Source: DASZGI01 sp035938995
GTDB taxonomy: Bacteria; Actinomycetota; Actinomycetes; Streptomycetales; Catenulisporaceae
DNA: 17,802 nt
Direction of reading: 5' to 3'
Assembly: GCF_035938995.1 (NCBI RefSeq)
Contig: NZ_DASZGI010000091.1
Location: 1 to 17,802, forward strand
Shown here one piece after another: positions 1 to 7,319 of this stretch. Within the stretch, counting starts at the first letter, position 1, and the number at the start of each line of letters is the position of its first letter. The notes under the pieces are model-generated. The model had not been told where the DNA came from. It saw nothing but the letters and a program-made list of their open reading frames with translations, and ran no database searches. A program made the position numbers and the translations under genes.

Positions 1-12
1 CCCCTGCACGCG

Positions 13-52
13 ATGATACGGGTTTCCAGCAACCAAACTACCGTTCAGTAAT
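13..52 (-). promoter_or_regulatory. Possible leftward promoter with inverted repeat at the window edge
   Basis: Read on the minus strand, TATCAT (13-18) matches the sigma-70 -10 consensus at five of six positions. No good -35 hexamer lies 16-18 bases upstream. That position is instead occupied by an inverted repeat, ACTAC-N6-GTAAT (37-52, central arms TAC and GTA). A regulator bound there could repress or activate a leftward gene beyond the window. The call rests on motif matches only. Confidence 0.3.
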
Positions 53-211
53 GTGTCCTGGGCCACACGGGTGACCCCTCTCGAGAAACAAGCCAGTCTC
101 CAGTGAGGGTGGGGCTTCTCGGTAGAGATGGCCTAAACCGTGACTCGTCCGCGCATCCGGCGCAGCTCGGTCTGGTCGCATCGTCCTGGTCGCGCTGCCG
201 GGCACGGGCGC

Positions 212-241
212 GATGGGATCAGATGGGTTCAGATGGGATCA
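212..241. repeat. Three tandem copies of a 10-bp unit
   Basis: The unit GATGGGATCA occurs at 212-221 and 232-241. Between them is GATGGGTTCA (222-231), which differs at one base. The period is close to one helical turn, so all three copies would face the same side of DNA. No function is evident. Confidence 0.8.
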
Positions 242-353
242 AAGGAAGTAAGCGGGTGTCGCGGGCCACGATCCAGCCACCGACGCCCTAAGCAGCGGCC
301 GCCGCGGTCCCGAGGAATGACAGTCTGCCGAGGTTCATACGGCCTCATTGGTC

Positions 354-374
354 GAGCGGTTCGGTGCGAACCGC
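354..374. repeat. Perfect inverted repeat, 9-bp arms, 3-base centre
   Basis: The arms AGCGGTTCG (354-362) and CGAACCGCT (366-374) are exact reverse complements around GTG. As RNA this would be a stable hairpin on either strand. As DNA it could be an operator. It lies about 100 bases beyond the oppF-type stop codon with no T-tract after it, so a secondary terminator is possible but unproven. Confidence 0.7.
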
Positions 375-425
375 TACGCGAACGATGCGGAGGCGCGCTT
401 GCAGGGCCGCGATATGCCTGTCATA

Positions 426-458
426 CGGGGGAACGTGGCAGAGCCAGACGCTCCCCCG
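426..458 (-). terminator. Terminator-like hairpin after the peptide ABC operon
   Basis: The arms 426-436 and 448-458 pair over 11 positions with a single A/C mismatch, including a run of five G-C pairs. The loop can form three further pairs. The hairpin begins 13 bases past the TAA stop of the OppF-type ATPase. No U-tract follows on the minus strand, which is common for actinobacterial terminators. Confidence 0.6.
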
Positions 459-471
459 CGTCTGTCTCGGC

Positions 472-1506
472 TTATCGGATTTCGGGGAAGTGGCACGCGA
501 CCTGGTGGTCCGGCGCGGCGGAGGCGATCGCCATCAGCGGCGGCTCGGTAGTGGTGCAGATCTCCTGGGCCTTCCAGCAACGGGTGCGGAAGCGGCAGCC
601 GGAGGGTGGGTTGATCGGCGAGGGCACGTCGCCGGTCAGCAGGATCCGCTCGCGGCTGGCTGCGTCCTTGCGCGTCGGGTCGGGGATCGGGACCGCCGAG
701 AGCAGCGCGTTGGTGTACGGGTGCAGCGGCGCGCTGTAAAGGTCGTCGCGCGACGCGAGCTCGACGACCTTGCCCAGGTACATCACCGCGACCCGGTCCG
801 AGATGTGGCGCACCACGGACAGGTCGTGCGCGATGAACACGTAGGCCAGGCCCATCTCCGCCTGGATGTCCTCGAACAGGTTCACCACCTGCGCCTGGAT
901 CGACACGTCCAGCGCGGAGACCGGCTCGTCCGCGACGATCAGCTTGGGCTTGAGCGCCAGCGCCCGGGCGATGCCGATCCGCTGGCGCTGGCCGCCGGAG
1001 AACTCGTGCGGGTACCGGTTGTAGTGCTCCGGCGAGAGGCCGACCAGCTCCAGCAGGTCCTGCACCGCCCGCTTGACACCGTGCTCGGTCTGGATCCCCT
1101 GGATGTGGAACGGCGCGGCCACAATGTTGCCGATCGTGTGCCGCGGGTTGAGCGAGGACTGCGGGTCCTGGAACACCATCTGCACGTCGCGCCGCAGCGG
1201 CCGCAGCGCGCCCTGCCCCATGTGCGTGATGTCTCTGCCCTCGAACACGATCTTGCCGCCGGTCGGCTCGAGCAGCCGGGCCAGCAGCCGCCCGGTGGTG
1301 GACTTGCCGCAGCCCGACTCGCCCACCAGGCCCAGCGTCTCGCCGGACCGGACGGTCAGGTCGATCCCGTCCACCGCCTGGACCGCGCCGACGGTCCGGC
1401 GCAGCAGACCCCGCCGGATCGGGAAGTGCTTCTGCAGGCCGGTGACCGACAGAAGGACCTCGGTCTCGGTGCCCTTCGGGCGGGCGTCGTAGGAGGTGGT
1501 GCTCAC
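472..1506 (-). CDS. Peptide ABC transporter ATP-binding protein, OppF/DppF type
   Basis: One of two cytoplasmic ATPases that power the peptide importer encoded here. The 344-residue protein has Walker A GESGCGKST (62-70), the Q-loop VFQDP (111-115), the signature FSGGQ (169-173), Walker B LIVADE (189-194) and the switch histidine H227. The C-terminal oligopeptide-transport extension follows HPYTNALL. Cysteines 304, 310, 317 and 338 show the C-x5-C-x6-C...C pattern that holds a [4Fe-4S] cluster in structurally studied Opp/Dpp ATPases. The start is GTG, with GGGAG a few bases upstream. It is the last gene of the operon, 52 bases after the OppD-type gene, and a hairpin follows its stop. The family is certain; whether the substrate is an oligopeptide or dipeptide cannot be read from sequence. 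Confidence 0.95.
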   Translation of the reverse strand: MSTTSYDARPKGTETEVLLSVTGLQKHFPIRRGLLRRTVGAVQAVDGIDLTVRSGETLGLVGESGCGKSTTGRLLARLLEPTGGKIVFEGRDITHMGQGALRPLRRDVQMVFQDPQSSLNPRHTIGNIVAAPFHIQGIQTEHGVKRAVQDLLELVGLSPEHYNRYPHEFSGGQRQRIGIARALALKPKLIVADEPVSALDVSIQAQVVNLFEDIQAEMGLAYVFIAHDLSVVRHISDRVAVMYLGKVVELASRDDLYSAPLHPYTNALLSAVPIPDPTRKDAASRERILLTGDVPSPINPPSGCRFRTRCWKAQEICTTTEPPLMAIASAAPDHQVACHFPEIR

Positions 1507-1558
1507 TGCTGCTCCCAGGTGGCGGGTGGTCTCAAGGCGTTCGGGGCGGACGGGGCGG

Positions 1559-2698
1559 TCACAGATGCGGAGCGATCTGCTCGGCGAAGAGCTGCTTGCG
1601 CAACTCGGCCGGCATGTGGCAGCGCACCAGGTGCCCGCTGCCCGTCTCGATCAGCTCCGGCACCACGTTCTTGCTCGCGCCCGCGGTGCGCTCGACGAAG
1701 GCGCAGCGTGGGTGGAAGGAGCACCCGGACGGCACGTTGATCAGCGACGGCGGGCTGCCCTTGATGGGCAGCAGCCGCTCCTGAACAGCCTTGTCGAGCC
1801 GTGGCATCGAGCCGAGCAGACCCCAGGTGTAGGGATGCTCCGGCGCGGTGAACACGGTGCGGGCGCTGCCGTACTCCACCGCCTTGCCGCCGTACATGAC
1901 CATGATGTCGTCCGCCAGTTCGGCGACCACGCCCAGGTCGTGGGTGATGATGATCAGGGCGCTGTTGAACTCGCGCTGCAGGTCCCGCATCAGGTCCAGG
2001 ATCTGCGCCTGCACCGTCACGTCGAGCGCGGTGGTCGGCTCGTCCGCGATCAGCAGCTGGGGGTTGCAGACCAGCGCCATGGCGATCATCGCGCGCTGGC
2101 GCATACCGCCGGAGAACTGGTGCGGGTAGTCGTCGACCCGGGACTGCGGCTGCGGGATGCCCACGCGGTCCAGGAACTCGATGGCCCGCTTGCGCGCCAC
2201 CGCCCTGGGCACCTTGTTGTGCACGAGGTAGGCCTCGGCGATCTGCGCGCCCACCGTGTAATAGGGGTGCATCGACGACAGCGGGTCCTGGAAGACCATC
2301 GCCATCTTGTTGCCGCGAAGCTCCTGCACCCGGTGCGGCGAGGCGTTGACCAGGTCCTCGCCGTCCAGCCAGATCTCGCCGGAGATGCGCGCGCCGCCCT
2401 TGCCCTTGCGGTCGGCCCGCTTGTGCAGGCCGAGCAGCGCGAGCGAGGTGACCGACTTGCCGGAGCCGGACTCACCCACGATCCCGAGCGTGCTGCCCCG
2501 CTCCAGCTGGAAGCTGACCCCGTCCACCGACTTGACCAGGCCGTCCTCGGTGCCGAAATGGACCTTGAGGTCGCGCACGTCGAGAAAGGCGGCCTGGCCG
2601 TCGGCGCGGGTCGGCCGCACCTCTGCGATCTCGTCCACCACGGTTCCTGCTCCCAGCGGTTCGTTCGGATCCTGCATCCTGCCGTGACGGCCGCTCAT
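1559..2698 (-). CDS. Peptide ABC transporter ATP-binding protein, OppD/DppD type
   Basis: The second ATPase of the importer, 379 residues. It has Walker A GESGSGKS (75-82), VFQDP (135-139), the signature FSGGM (195-199), Walker B LLIADE (215-220) and H253, so it should bind and hydrolyse ATP. The open frame extends much further upstream, but the ATG at 2698 overlaps the stop of the upstream permease as ATGA, the usual coupled arrangement. A second ATG at 2677 is an alternative start. The C-terminal region keeps Cys326, Cys332 and Cys360 of the Opp/Dpp cluster motif. The position expected for the third cysteine (339) is alanine, unlike the complete set in its OppF-type partner. ATPase identity is certain; the meaning of the missing cysteine is not. 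Confidence 0.94.
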   Translation of the reverse strand: MSGRHGRMQDPNEPLGAGTVVDEIAEVRPTRADGQAAFLDVRDLKVHFGTEDGLVKSVDGVSFQLERGSTLGIVGESGSGKSVTSLALLGLHKRADRKGKGGARISGEIWLDGEDLVNASPHRVQELRGNKMAMVFQDPLSSMHPYYTVGAQIAEAYLVHNKVPRAVARKRAIEFLDRVGIPQPQSRVDDYPHQFSGGMRQRAMIAMALVCNPQLLIADEPTTALDVTVQAQILDLMRDLQREFNSALIIITHDLGVVAELADDIMVMYGGKAVEYGSARTVFTAPEHPYTWGLLGSMPRLDKAVQERLLPIKGSPPSLINVPSGCSFHPRCAFVERTAGASKNVVPELIETGSGHLVRCHMPAELRKQLFAEQIAPHL

Positions 2699-3693
2699 CC
2701 GAGCCTCACCCGCGGATCCGCGACGGAGTACAGCAGGTCGACCACGAGGTTGGCGATGATCACGAAGAACGCGGCGACCAGCGTGACGCCCATGACGACG
2801 GGGAAGTCGTCCTGGTTGATCCCCTGGATGATCGCCATCTGGCCGAGGCCCGGCAGCGAGAACGTGATCTCGACCAGGACCGCTCCACCGATCACCGCGC
2901 CCAGGTCCATGCCGAAGATGGTGATGATCGGGGTGATCGCGGCGCGCAGCGCGTGCTTGAAGATCACCTTGCGCTCGCTGAGGCCCTTGGCGCGGGCGGT
3001 GCGTACGAAGTCCTCGCTCAGGGCGTCGAGCATCCCGGCGCGGGTCAACCGCGCGTAGAGGGCCGCGTAGCCGAAGGCGAGGGCGACCCACGGAATCCAC
3101 AGATTGCGGGCCCACGCCACCGGGTCGGCCGTGATGGAGGTGTAGGTGATGCCCGGGAAGCCGTCCAGCATCGAGATCAGCGGGCCGACGAAGTAGGCCG
3201 GCAGCGCCACGCCGAGCAGCGCGAGCATCATCGAGGCGCGGTCGGCCAGCGAGCCCTTGCGCACGGCGGAGATCACGCCGGAGGTGACGCCGAAGATCAG
3301 CCACAGGATCGCGGCGCCGATCGCGATCGACGCGGTGACCGGGAAGGCCCGGGTCAGCATCGGCCAGACCTGCTGGCTGTTGCGGAAGGAGTAGCCGAAG
3401 CAGGGTGTGTTGCACTGCACCGTGTTGACGCCGTCGCTGTACGAGGTGCCCGTGAAGATGTTCTTGACGTAGTCGAAGTACTGCAAGAGCACCGGCTTGT
3501 CGAAGCCGAACCGGTGGATCACCGCTTGCAGGGCGGCCTGGTTCTGCTGCTTGCCCACGAACTCGGAGGCCAGCGACGCGGGGGTCTGGCCGGCCCACTC
3601 GGGCAGCACGAAGAAGATCCAGAACGTGATCAGGCTGACCACGAGCAGGAGCCCCACGGTGGCGAGCAGGCGCCGAACGATGAATGTCAACAT
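2695..3693 (-). CDS. Peptide ABC transporter permease, OppB/DppB type
   Basis: Integral membrane half of the peptide channel, 332 residues, normal length for OppB. The N-terminus (residues about 1-30, starting MLTFIVRRLLATVG) is the typical first membrane segment of the family. A large external loop with two cysteines (VQCNTPC) follows, then a block of membrane helices. The cytoplasmic coupling motif, around residues 226-252 (EDFVRTARAKGLSERKV), contacts the ATPases. The ATG at 3693 fits the family N-terminus, but no clear Shine-Dalgarno precedes it. The 188-base gap from the binding-protein gene contains a small GC hairpin (3817-3832). Expression may therefore be lower than that of the binding protein. 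The stop overlaps the next start by four bases. Confidence 0.93.
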   Translation of the reverse strand: MLTFIVRRLLATVGLLLVVSLITFWIFFVLPEWAGQTPASLASEFVGKQQNQAALQAVIHRFGFDKPVLLQYFDYVKNIFTGTSYSDGVNTVQCNTPCFGYSFRNSQQVWPMLTRAFPVTASIAIGAAILWLIFGVTSGVISAVRKGSLADRASMMLALLGVALPAYFVGPLISMLDGFPGITYTSITADPVAWARNLWIPWVALAFGYAALYARLTRAGMLDALSEDFVRTARAKGLSERKVIFKHALRAAITPIITIFGMDLGAVIGGAVLVEITFSLPGLGQMAIIQGINQDDFPVVMGVTLVAAFFVIIANLVVDLLYSVADPRVRLG

Positions 3694-3881
3694 ATGCGGT
3701 ACGGCCGGTCGGGGGCCGGTCGGTGGGCCGGCGCCCGTCGCCTACACCTGCCTTCGGGTGAAGAGCGGATGGTCTTGCGTATCGGGGAGAGGACCTCCGC
3801 GCCCGGGAGCGGCCGACCCGGCTGGCGCCGGGCCGACCGCCCTGGAGGCGTCGGTCCCGAGGGACTGAAGCTAACGGATCG

Positions 3882-5675
3882 TCAGCTGCCGCTCGTCGTG
3901 CCCAGAACCGAGAAGTCCGGCTCGCCGAACGAGTTCTGGATGTACCAGTTGGTCACGTTGGCCGGGTGGAAGATCAGCGACTTGTTGTAGATCAGCGGAA
4001 CGATCGCGGCGTCGCTCATGACCTGCTTGTCGATCTGGGTCCACAGGCCGGCCCGCGTGTTGGGGTCGGTGGTGCCCAGGGCCTGGGCGAACAGGCCGTC
4101 GACGACCGGGCTGTCGTAGTTGCCGAGGTTGGACGAGCCGCCGCCGGAGTGGATGCCGTCCTTGGTGACGGTCTGGTCCATGAAGCCGAAGCCGTCGGGC
4201 CAGTCCGCACCCCACTTCATCATCGACAGGCCGATCTTGTTGGTCTTCGCGTAGTTCTGGTTGCCGGCGAAGTCGGAGAAGTACTTGCCGCCGGTGAACT
4301 TCTGGATGGTGACGTTGATCCCGATCGCCTTCAGGCTGTTCTGGATCGCGATCGCCGCGTTGACTTCCTTCGGCCGCTCTGCGCGCGCCGAGATGTTGGC
4401 GCTGAAGCCGCCGTTGGCGTCGAACGCGGCCGGCTCGGCCGTCTTGCACTTGGCCAGCTCGGCCTTGGCCTGGTTGGCGTCGCCCTGGTTGCCCGGGGTG
4501 GCGTAGATGTTCGAGGCCTGGTAGCCGGTCAGGTTCGGGGGCATCACGGTGGAGGCGATGTCGCCGCCGCCGATCGAGCCGCCGAGGGCGGCCTGCACCG
4601 CGGTCTTGTCGACGGCGTACTCGACGGCCTTGCGGCAGTCGACGTTGTCGAACGGCTGGACCTGGGTGTTCATGGTCATGTAGGTCAGCGCGCCGCTGTA
4701 GCCGTCGTCCGCCTGGGCCTTGAGCGAGGGGCTGGCCAGGATCTGGGCCTGGGCGGTGTTGCCCACGCCGACGCCGGACAGGTCGACGTCATAGGTGCCG
4801 TGCAGCAGTCCCTGGTCGATCTGGTCCTGGTTGACGTTGACCTGGACGGTGATCTTGCTGGCGGTCACCTTGTGGATGCCGTTGGGGTCGGTCGCCGCGT
4901 CGAACTGCGGGTTCGGGACCAGCGTCATCCCCTTGCCCGGGGTGTAGTTCTGGATCTCGTACTGCCCGGTGGACTGGTAGCCGGTGGCGTAGTTGGCGCC
5001 GGTGTCCTTCGAGCGTTCGACCGGGGCGGTCGAGGGCAGCGCGGCCAGGTACGGGAAGTCCGCGAACTTCTGGGTCAGCTTGAACGCGATGGTGGAGCTG
5101 TCCGGGGTGGTGATGCCGGAGACACCGTCGTTGGGGTTCTTGTCCTTGTACGGACCCGCGTACTTGGTGGTGTCCTCGACGTACTGCAGGAAGTAGGCCG
5201 GGCCGTTGACCAGGGTGTCCTGGCCCCAGTTCGACCGCTCCACCGCGTACTTGACGTCCTGGGAGGTGACGGGGGTGCCGTCCTGGAACTTCACGCCCTG
5301 GCGGATGTGGAACGTCCAGGTCAGGCCGTCGGAGCTGACCGTGCCGAGGTCGGTGGCCAGGTCCGGGACCAGCTGGAGCCCGGCGGCGCCGGGCTTCTGC
5401 GCGTAGGTGAGCAGCGAGCGCGAGTAGAGGCGCAGGAAGTCCCACGAGTACGCGTAGTAGGTATTGCCCGTGTCAGGGGAGTCCCAGTCCTGGCTCTGCG
5501 CCAGGCGGAGCGTGCCGCCTTGGTGGCTGGAGGCGTTCACCACGCTGCTGAGGCCAGCGTTGAAACTGCTCGTCGAGGTGTTGCCCGACGACCCTGAGGA
5601 ATTACTACAGGCGGCTGCCACGGTGGCCAGCGCCACAGTGCCCGCCGCGGTAGCGAAGAGTTTGCTCTTCCGCAT
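3882..5675 (-). CDS. Peptide ABC transporter substrate-binding lipoprotein (SBP_bac_5 family)
   Basis: Extracellular solute receptor of the importer, 597 residues, a usual size for the peptide/nickel-binding family 5. It starts with a lipoprotein signal: MRKSKLF, a hydrophobic stretch, then VAAAC with the lipidated cysteine at residue 23. A Ser/Gly/Asn-rich tether follows. The family core is plain, with GGTLRLAQ near residue 53 and GLTWTFHIRQGVKFQDGTPV further on, the usual signature region. Ligand specificity cannot be judged by eye. The ATG at 5675 is preceded by AAGGGGA at a slightly long spacing. The gene sits between the two permease genes, 66 bases after the OppC-type gene. Similarity of gene order to bldK suggests, but does not show, uptake of a peptide signal. 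Confidence 0.94.
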   Translation of the reverse strand: MRKSKLFATAAGTVALATVAAACSNSSGSSGNTSTSSFNAGLSSVVNASSHQGGTLRLAQSQDWDSPDTGNTYYAYSWDFLRLYSRSLLTYAQKPGAAGLQLVPDLATDLGTVSSDGLTWTFHIRQGVKFQDGTPVTSQDVKYAVERSNWGQDTLVNGPAYFLQYVEDTTKYAGPYKDKNPNDGVSGITTPDSSTIAFKLTQKFADFPYLAALPSTAPVERSKDTGANYATGYQSTGQYEIQNYTPGKGMTLVPNPQFDAATDPNGIHKVTASKITVQVNVNQDQIDQGLLHGTYDVDLSGVGVGNTAQAQILASPSLKAQADDGYSGALTYMTMNTQVQPFDNVDCRKAVEYAVDKTAVQAALGGSIGGGDIASTVMPPNLTGYQASNIYATPGNQGDANQAKAELAKCKTAEPAAFDANGGFSANISARAERPKEVNAAIAIQNSLKAIGINVTIQKFTGGKYFSDFAGNQNYAKTNKIGLSMMKWGADWPDGFGFMDQTVTKDGIHSGGGSSNLGNYDSPVVDGLFAQALGTTDPNTRAGLWTQIDKQVMSDAAIVPLIYNKSLIFHPANVTNWYIQNSFGEPDFSVLGTTSGS

Positions 5676-5741
5676 GATTGCTGGGTTCCCCTTACTGAGC
5701 GTGTTGGAGAGGTGCGGTGGTGGCCGCGGGGGTGCGGATGT

Positions 5742-6737
5742 CTATCGCGAGCCCTTTGGGTCGAAGGCGTCGCGAAGCCCATCACCGAGCAGGTTGAACG
5801 CCAGCACGGTGATGAAGATGGCGGTTCCCGGCACGATCAGGAACTCGGGGTCGATCTGGAAGGTGCTGATCGCCGCGTTGATCATCGAGCCCCAGGACGG
5901 GGTGGGCTCGCGCATGCCGACGCCGAGGAACGAGAGGGCCGCCTCGAACAGGATGTTCACCGGGATGAGCAGCGTCGCGTAGACCAGGATCGGCGCCACC
6001 AGGTTCGGCAGGATCTCCCGGAAGATGATCCGCCCGGAGGAGGCGCCGAGCGAGCGGGCCGCGTCGACGAACTCGCGCTCGCGCAGCGCCAGGGTCTGGC
6101 CGCGCACGATGCGGCCGATGTACGGCCAGGAGAAGAATCCGATGATGATCACCAGGATGGTGATGCGCAGCCCGTTGCCGGACAGGCCGAACGCGTTGTT
6201 CGGGATGACACCCAGGATCGAGATGGCGAACAGCAGCAGCGGGAAGGCCAGCAGCACGTCCATGGTCCGCGCGATGACCGCGTCGACCCAGCCGCCGAAG
6301 TAGCCGGCGACCATGCCGAGCACCACGCCGATGACGATGGCGACCACGGTGGACAGGCCGGCGATGCCGAGCGAGTAGCGGGCCCCGTAGACAACCCGGG
6401 CGAACAGGTCCCGGCCATTGGGCAGGTCGACGCCGAGCCAGTGCGAGCCGCTGATGCCGCCCATCCCGCCGAACGGGGTGGAGTAGTTGGCGTCGATCAG
6501 CTTGGTGTGCAGCGAGAAGGGGTCCTGGTTCTCGATGCCGGTGAGCACCGGCGCGAGGAGCGCGACGAGGATCAGCAGGACGACGGTCACGCCGCCCGCC
6601 ATGGCGACCTTGTCCTTCTTCAGGCGGTTCCAGGCGATGCGGCCGAGGGAGCGGCCCTCGATCGCCTTGGCCTCCGCCGACCCGGTCTCGGGCGCCGGGC
6701 TGAACGTCCCGTCGTCCGCTGCCGTGATCATCGTCAT
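5742..6737 (-). CDS. Peptide ABC transporter permease, OppC/DppC type
   Basis: Second channel subunit, 331 residues, and first gene of the operon. A cytoplasmic N-terminus of about 45 residues precedes the first membrane segment (GGVTVVLLILVALLAPVL). The OppC hallmarks follow: HWLGVDLPNGRDLFARVVYG, a multi-helix core, the coupling loop EFVDAARSLGASSGRIIFRE (around 224-243) and FLGVGMREPTPSWGSMI near the end. In Opp systems the digit after HWLG is usually T/D within a similar motif, so this is ordinary. The ATG at 6737 is chosen because GAGGA stands nine bases upstream; an in-frame ATG two codons on is less well placed. A long structured leader and a candidate promoter lie upstream. Confidence 0.93.
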   Translation of the reverse strand: MTMITAADDGTFSPAPETGSAEAKAIEGRSLGRIAWNRLKKDKVAMAGGVTVVLLILVALLAPVLTGIENQDPFSLHTKLIDANYSTPFGGMGGISGSHWLGVDLPNGRDLFARVVYGARYSLGIAGLSTVVAIVIGVVLGMVAGYFGGWVDAVIARTMDVLLAFPLLLFAISILGVIPNNAFGLSGNGLRITILVIIIGFFSWPYIGRIVRGQTLALREREFVDAARSLGASSGRIIFREILPNLVAPILVYATLLIPVNILFEAALSFLGVGMREPTPSWGSMINAAISTFQIDPEFLIVPGTAIFITVLAFNLLGDGLRDAFDPKGSR

Positions 6738-6797
6738 CGCGTCGCGTCCTCACAAAAAACTCGGCGGGACGGCGTTCCACACCGGTTTCGACGCGGC

Positions 6798-6835
6798 CCG
6801 GTGGGGCTGCGGACACCGGCGGTGGCCCACCGCCG
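6798..6835 (-). promoter_or_regulatory. Two overlapping, mutually exclusive hairpins in the operon leader
   Basis: Stem B pairs CGGCGGTGG (6817-6825) with CCACCGCCG (6827-6835), a perfect 9-bp-arm palindrome around one base. Stem A pairs CCGGTG (6798-6803) with CACCGG (6814-6819). Bases 6817-6819 are needed by both, so only one stem can be complete. On the minus-strand transcript stem B is made first. Both lie between the candidate promoter and the OppC-type start. The regulatory role is an inference. Confidence 0.45.
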
Positions 6836-6850
6836 ACGTGTGCGGTGTTT

Positions 6851-6888
6851 CTCTCCGGCGGCAGCCTCGGTAGGCCCCGCCAGGAGAG
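6851..6888 (-). promoter_or_regulatory. Long leader hairpin upstream of the OppC-type gene
   Basis: CTCTCCGGCGG (6851-6861) pairs with 6877-6888 over 11 base pairs with one bulged base at 6882. The loop itself can form GCCT/AGGC (6864-6867 with 6872-6875). No U-tract follows on the minus strand. It could be a leader stability element, an attenuator or a terminator for transcription arriving from the regulator gene. Confidence 0.5.
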
Positions 6889-6998
6889 GACCCTCCCTCA
6901 AACCCGCGATCGAAGGAAGAGGTCGGAGCGCTCTGTTGCACAACCGTGATCAGTCGGCCATCACGCCGTTTTCCGTATTTACGGGCAGTGACCGGGGG

Positions 6999-7041
6999 GA
7001 TCCGTACCGTTCGGATCTTATCCTGCGATTACGGGCATCAA
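6999..7041 (-). promoter_or_regulatory. Candidate promoter and operator of the peptide ABC operon
   Basis: On the minus strand TTGATG (7036-7041) and TAAGAT (7015-7020) resemble -35 and -10 boxes with a short 15-base spacer. A 19-bp inverted repeat, GATCCG-N7-CGGATC (6999-7017), overlaps the -10 box and the expected start near 7008. That is where a dimeric repressor would block transcription. The promoter call is weakened by the short spacer; the inverted repeat itself is exact. Confidence 0.45.
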
Positions 7042-7319
7042 CGGCGCGCACGGCAGATCTTCCGGTCAGCCCGGCCGATCCCGGGTGAATCCACCCCATG
7101 AGCCAGGAGATTGATTCGAGGGTTTCCGGCCGACGGAAACACATTAGCGCAAGAGTCCGCATCCCGAGACGCCGGGTACATACCATGGAGGTTTCGATTT
7201 GCACTCGAGTGGGAATCGCGCGCGCCTGAATTGCGCCGGGGTGATGTAGGGGCGTCCGAGGCCCGCGACGGCCGCGTACGTAGCCGAAAGATAATCAGCC
7301 GATTCGATTAATCGTCGGA

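Larger units (their letters stand above)
1..471. other. Non-coding region left of the peptide transporter operon
   Basis: I see no convincing gene here. Open frames exist on both strands, but they are out of frame with anything recognisable and match no family I know. The stretch holds a possible leftward promoter at the edge (13-18, with an inverted repeat at 37-52), a weak 6-bp inverted repeat (82-87 with 116-121), a threefold 10-bp tandem repeat (212-241), a perfect 9-bp-arm inverted repeat (354-374) and a terminator-like hairpin just after the ABC operon (426-458). The last two lie where the 3' end of the operon transcript would be. Confidence 0.6.
6738..7319. other. Intergenic region: leader and promoter of the peptide ABC operon
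   Basis: I see no gene. The short open frames here lack family similarity, ribosome sites and the GC-rich third positions of the neighbours. The GC content falls from about 6940 onward, as expected for regulatory DNA. From the oppC-type start outward the region holds a T6 run on the minus strand (6754-6759), overlapping inverted repeats (6798-6835), a long hairpin (6851-6888), an inverted repeat CCGTA-TT-TACGG (6973-6984) and a candidate promoter/operator (6999-7041). TTACGGGCA is repeated directly at 6979-6987 and 7029-7037. Further out are a small GGTA-CA-TACC palindrome (7175-7184) and CGATTAATCG (7305-7314) just after the tetR-type stop. Confidence 0.6.

Noticed and set aside
348..374. 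TGGTCGAGCGGTT resembling the D-arm of a serine or leucine tRNA.
   Set aside because: No acceptor stem, anticodon arm or T-arm follows in proper spacing; the hairpin here is a perfect palindrome unlike a tRNA arm.
140..739. Plus-strand open frame of about 200 codons at the left end.
   Set aside because: It runs antisense into the OppF-type gene, is Arg/Ser-rich with no recognised domain and crosses the operon's terminator-like hairpin.
3853..3866. Small hairpin GTCCC/GGGAC just after the binding-protein gene.
   Set aside because: Only four or five pairs and no T-run; too weak to call a terminator.
6950..7204. Minus-strand open frame of 84 codons between the regulator and the ABC operon.
   Set aside because: No ribosome site or family match, lower GC than real genes here, and it spans the predicted promoter and operator.
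7111..7311. Plus-strand open frame of 66 codons in the same intergenic region.
   Set aside because: No Shine-Dalgarno or similarity, and codon third positions are not GC-rich like the neighbours.
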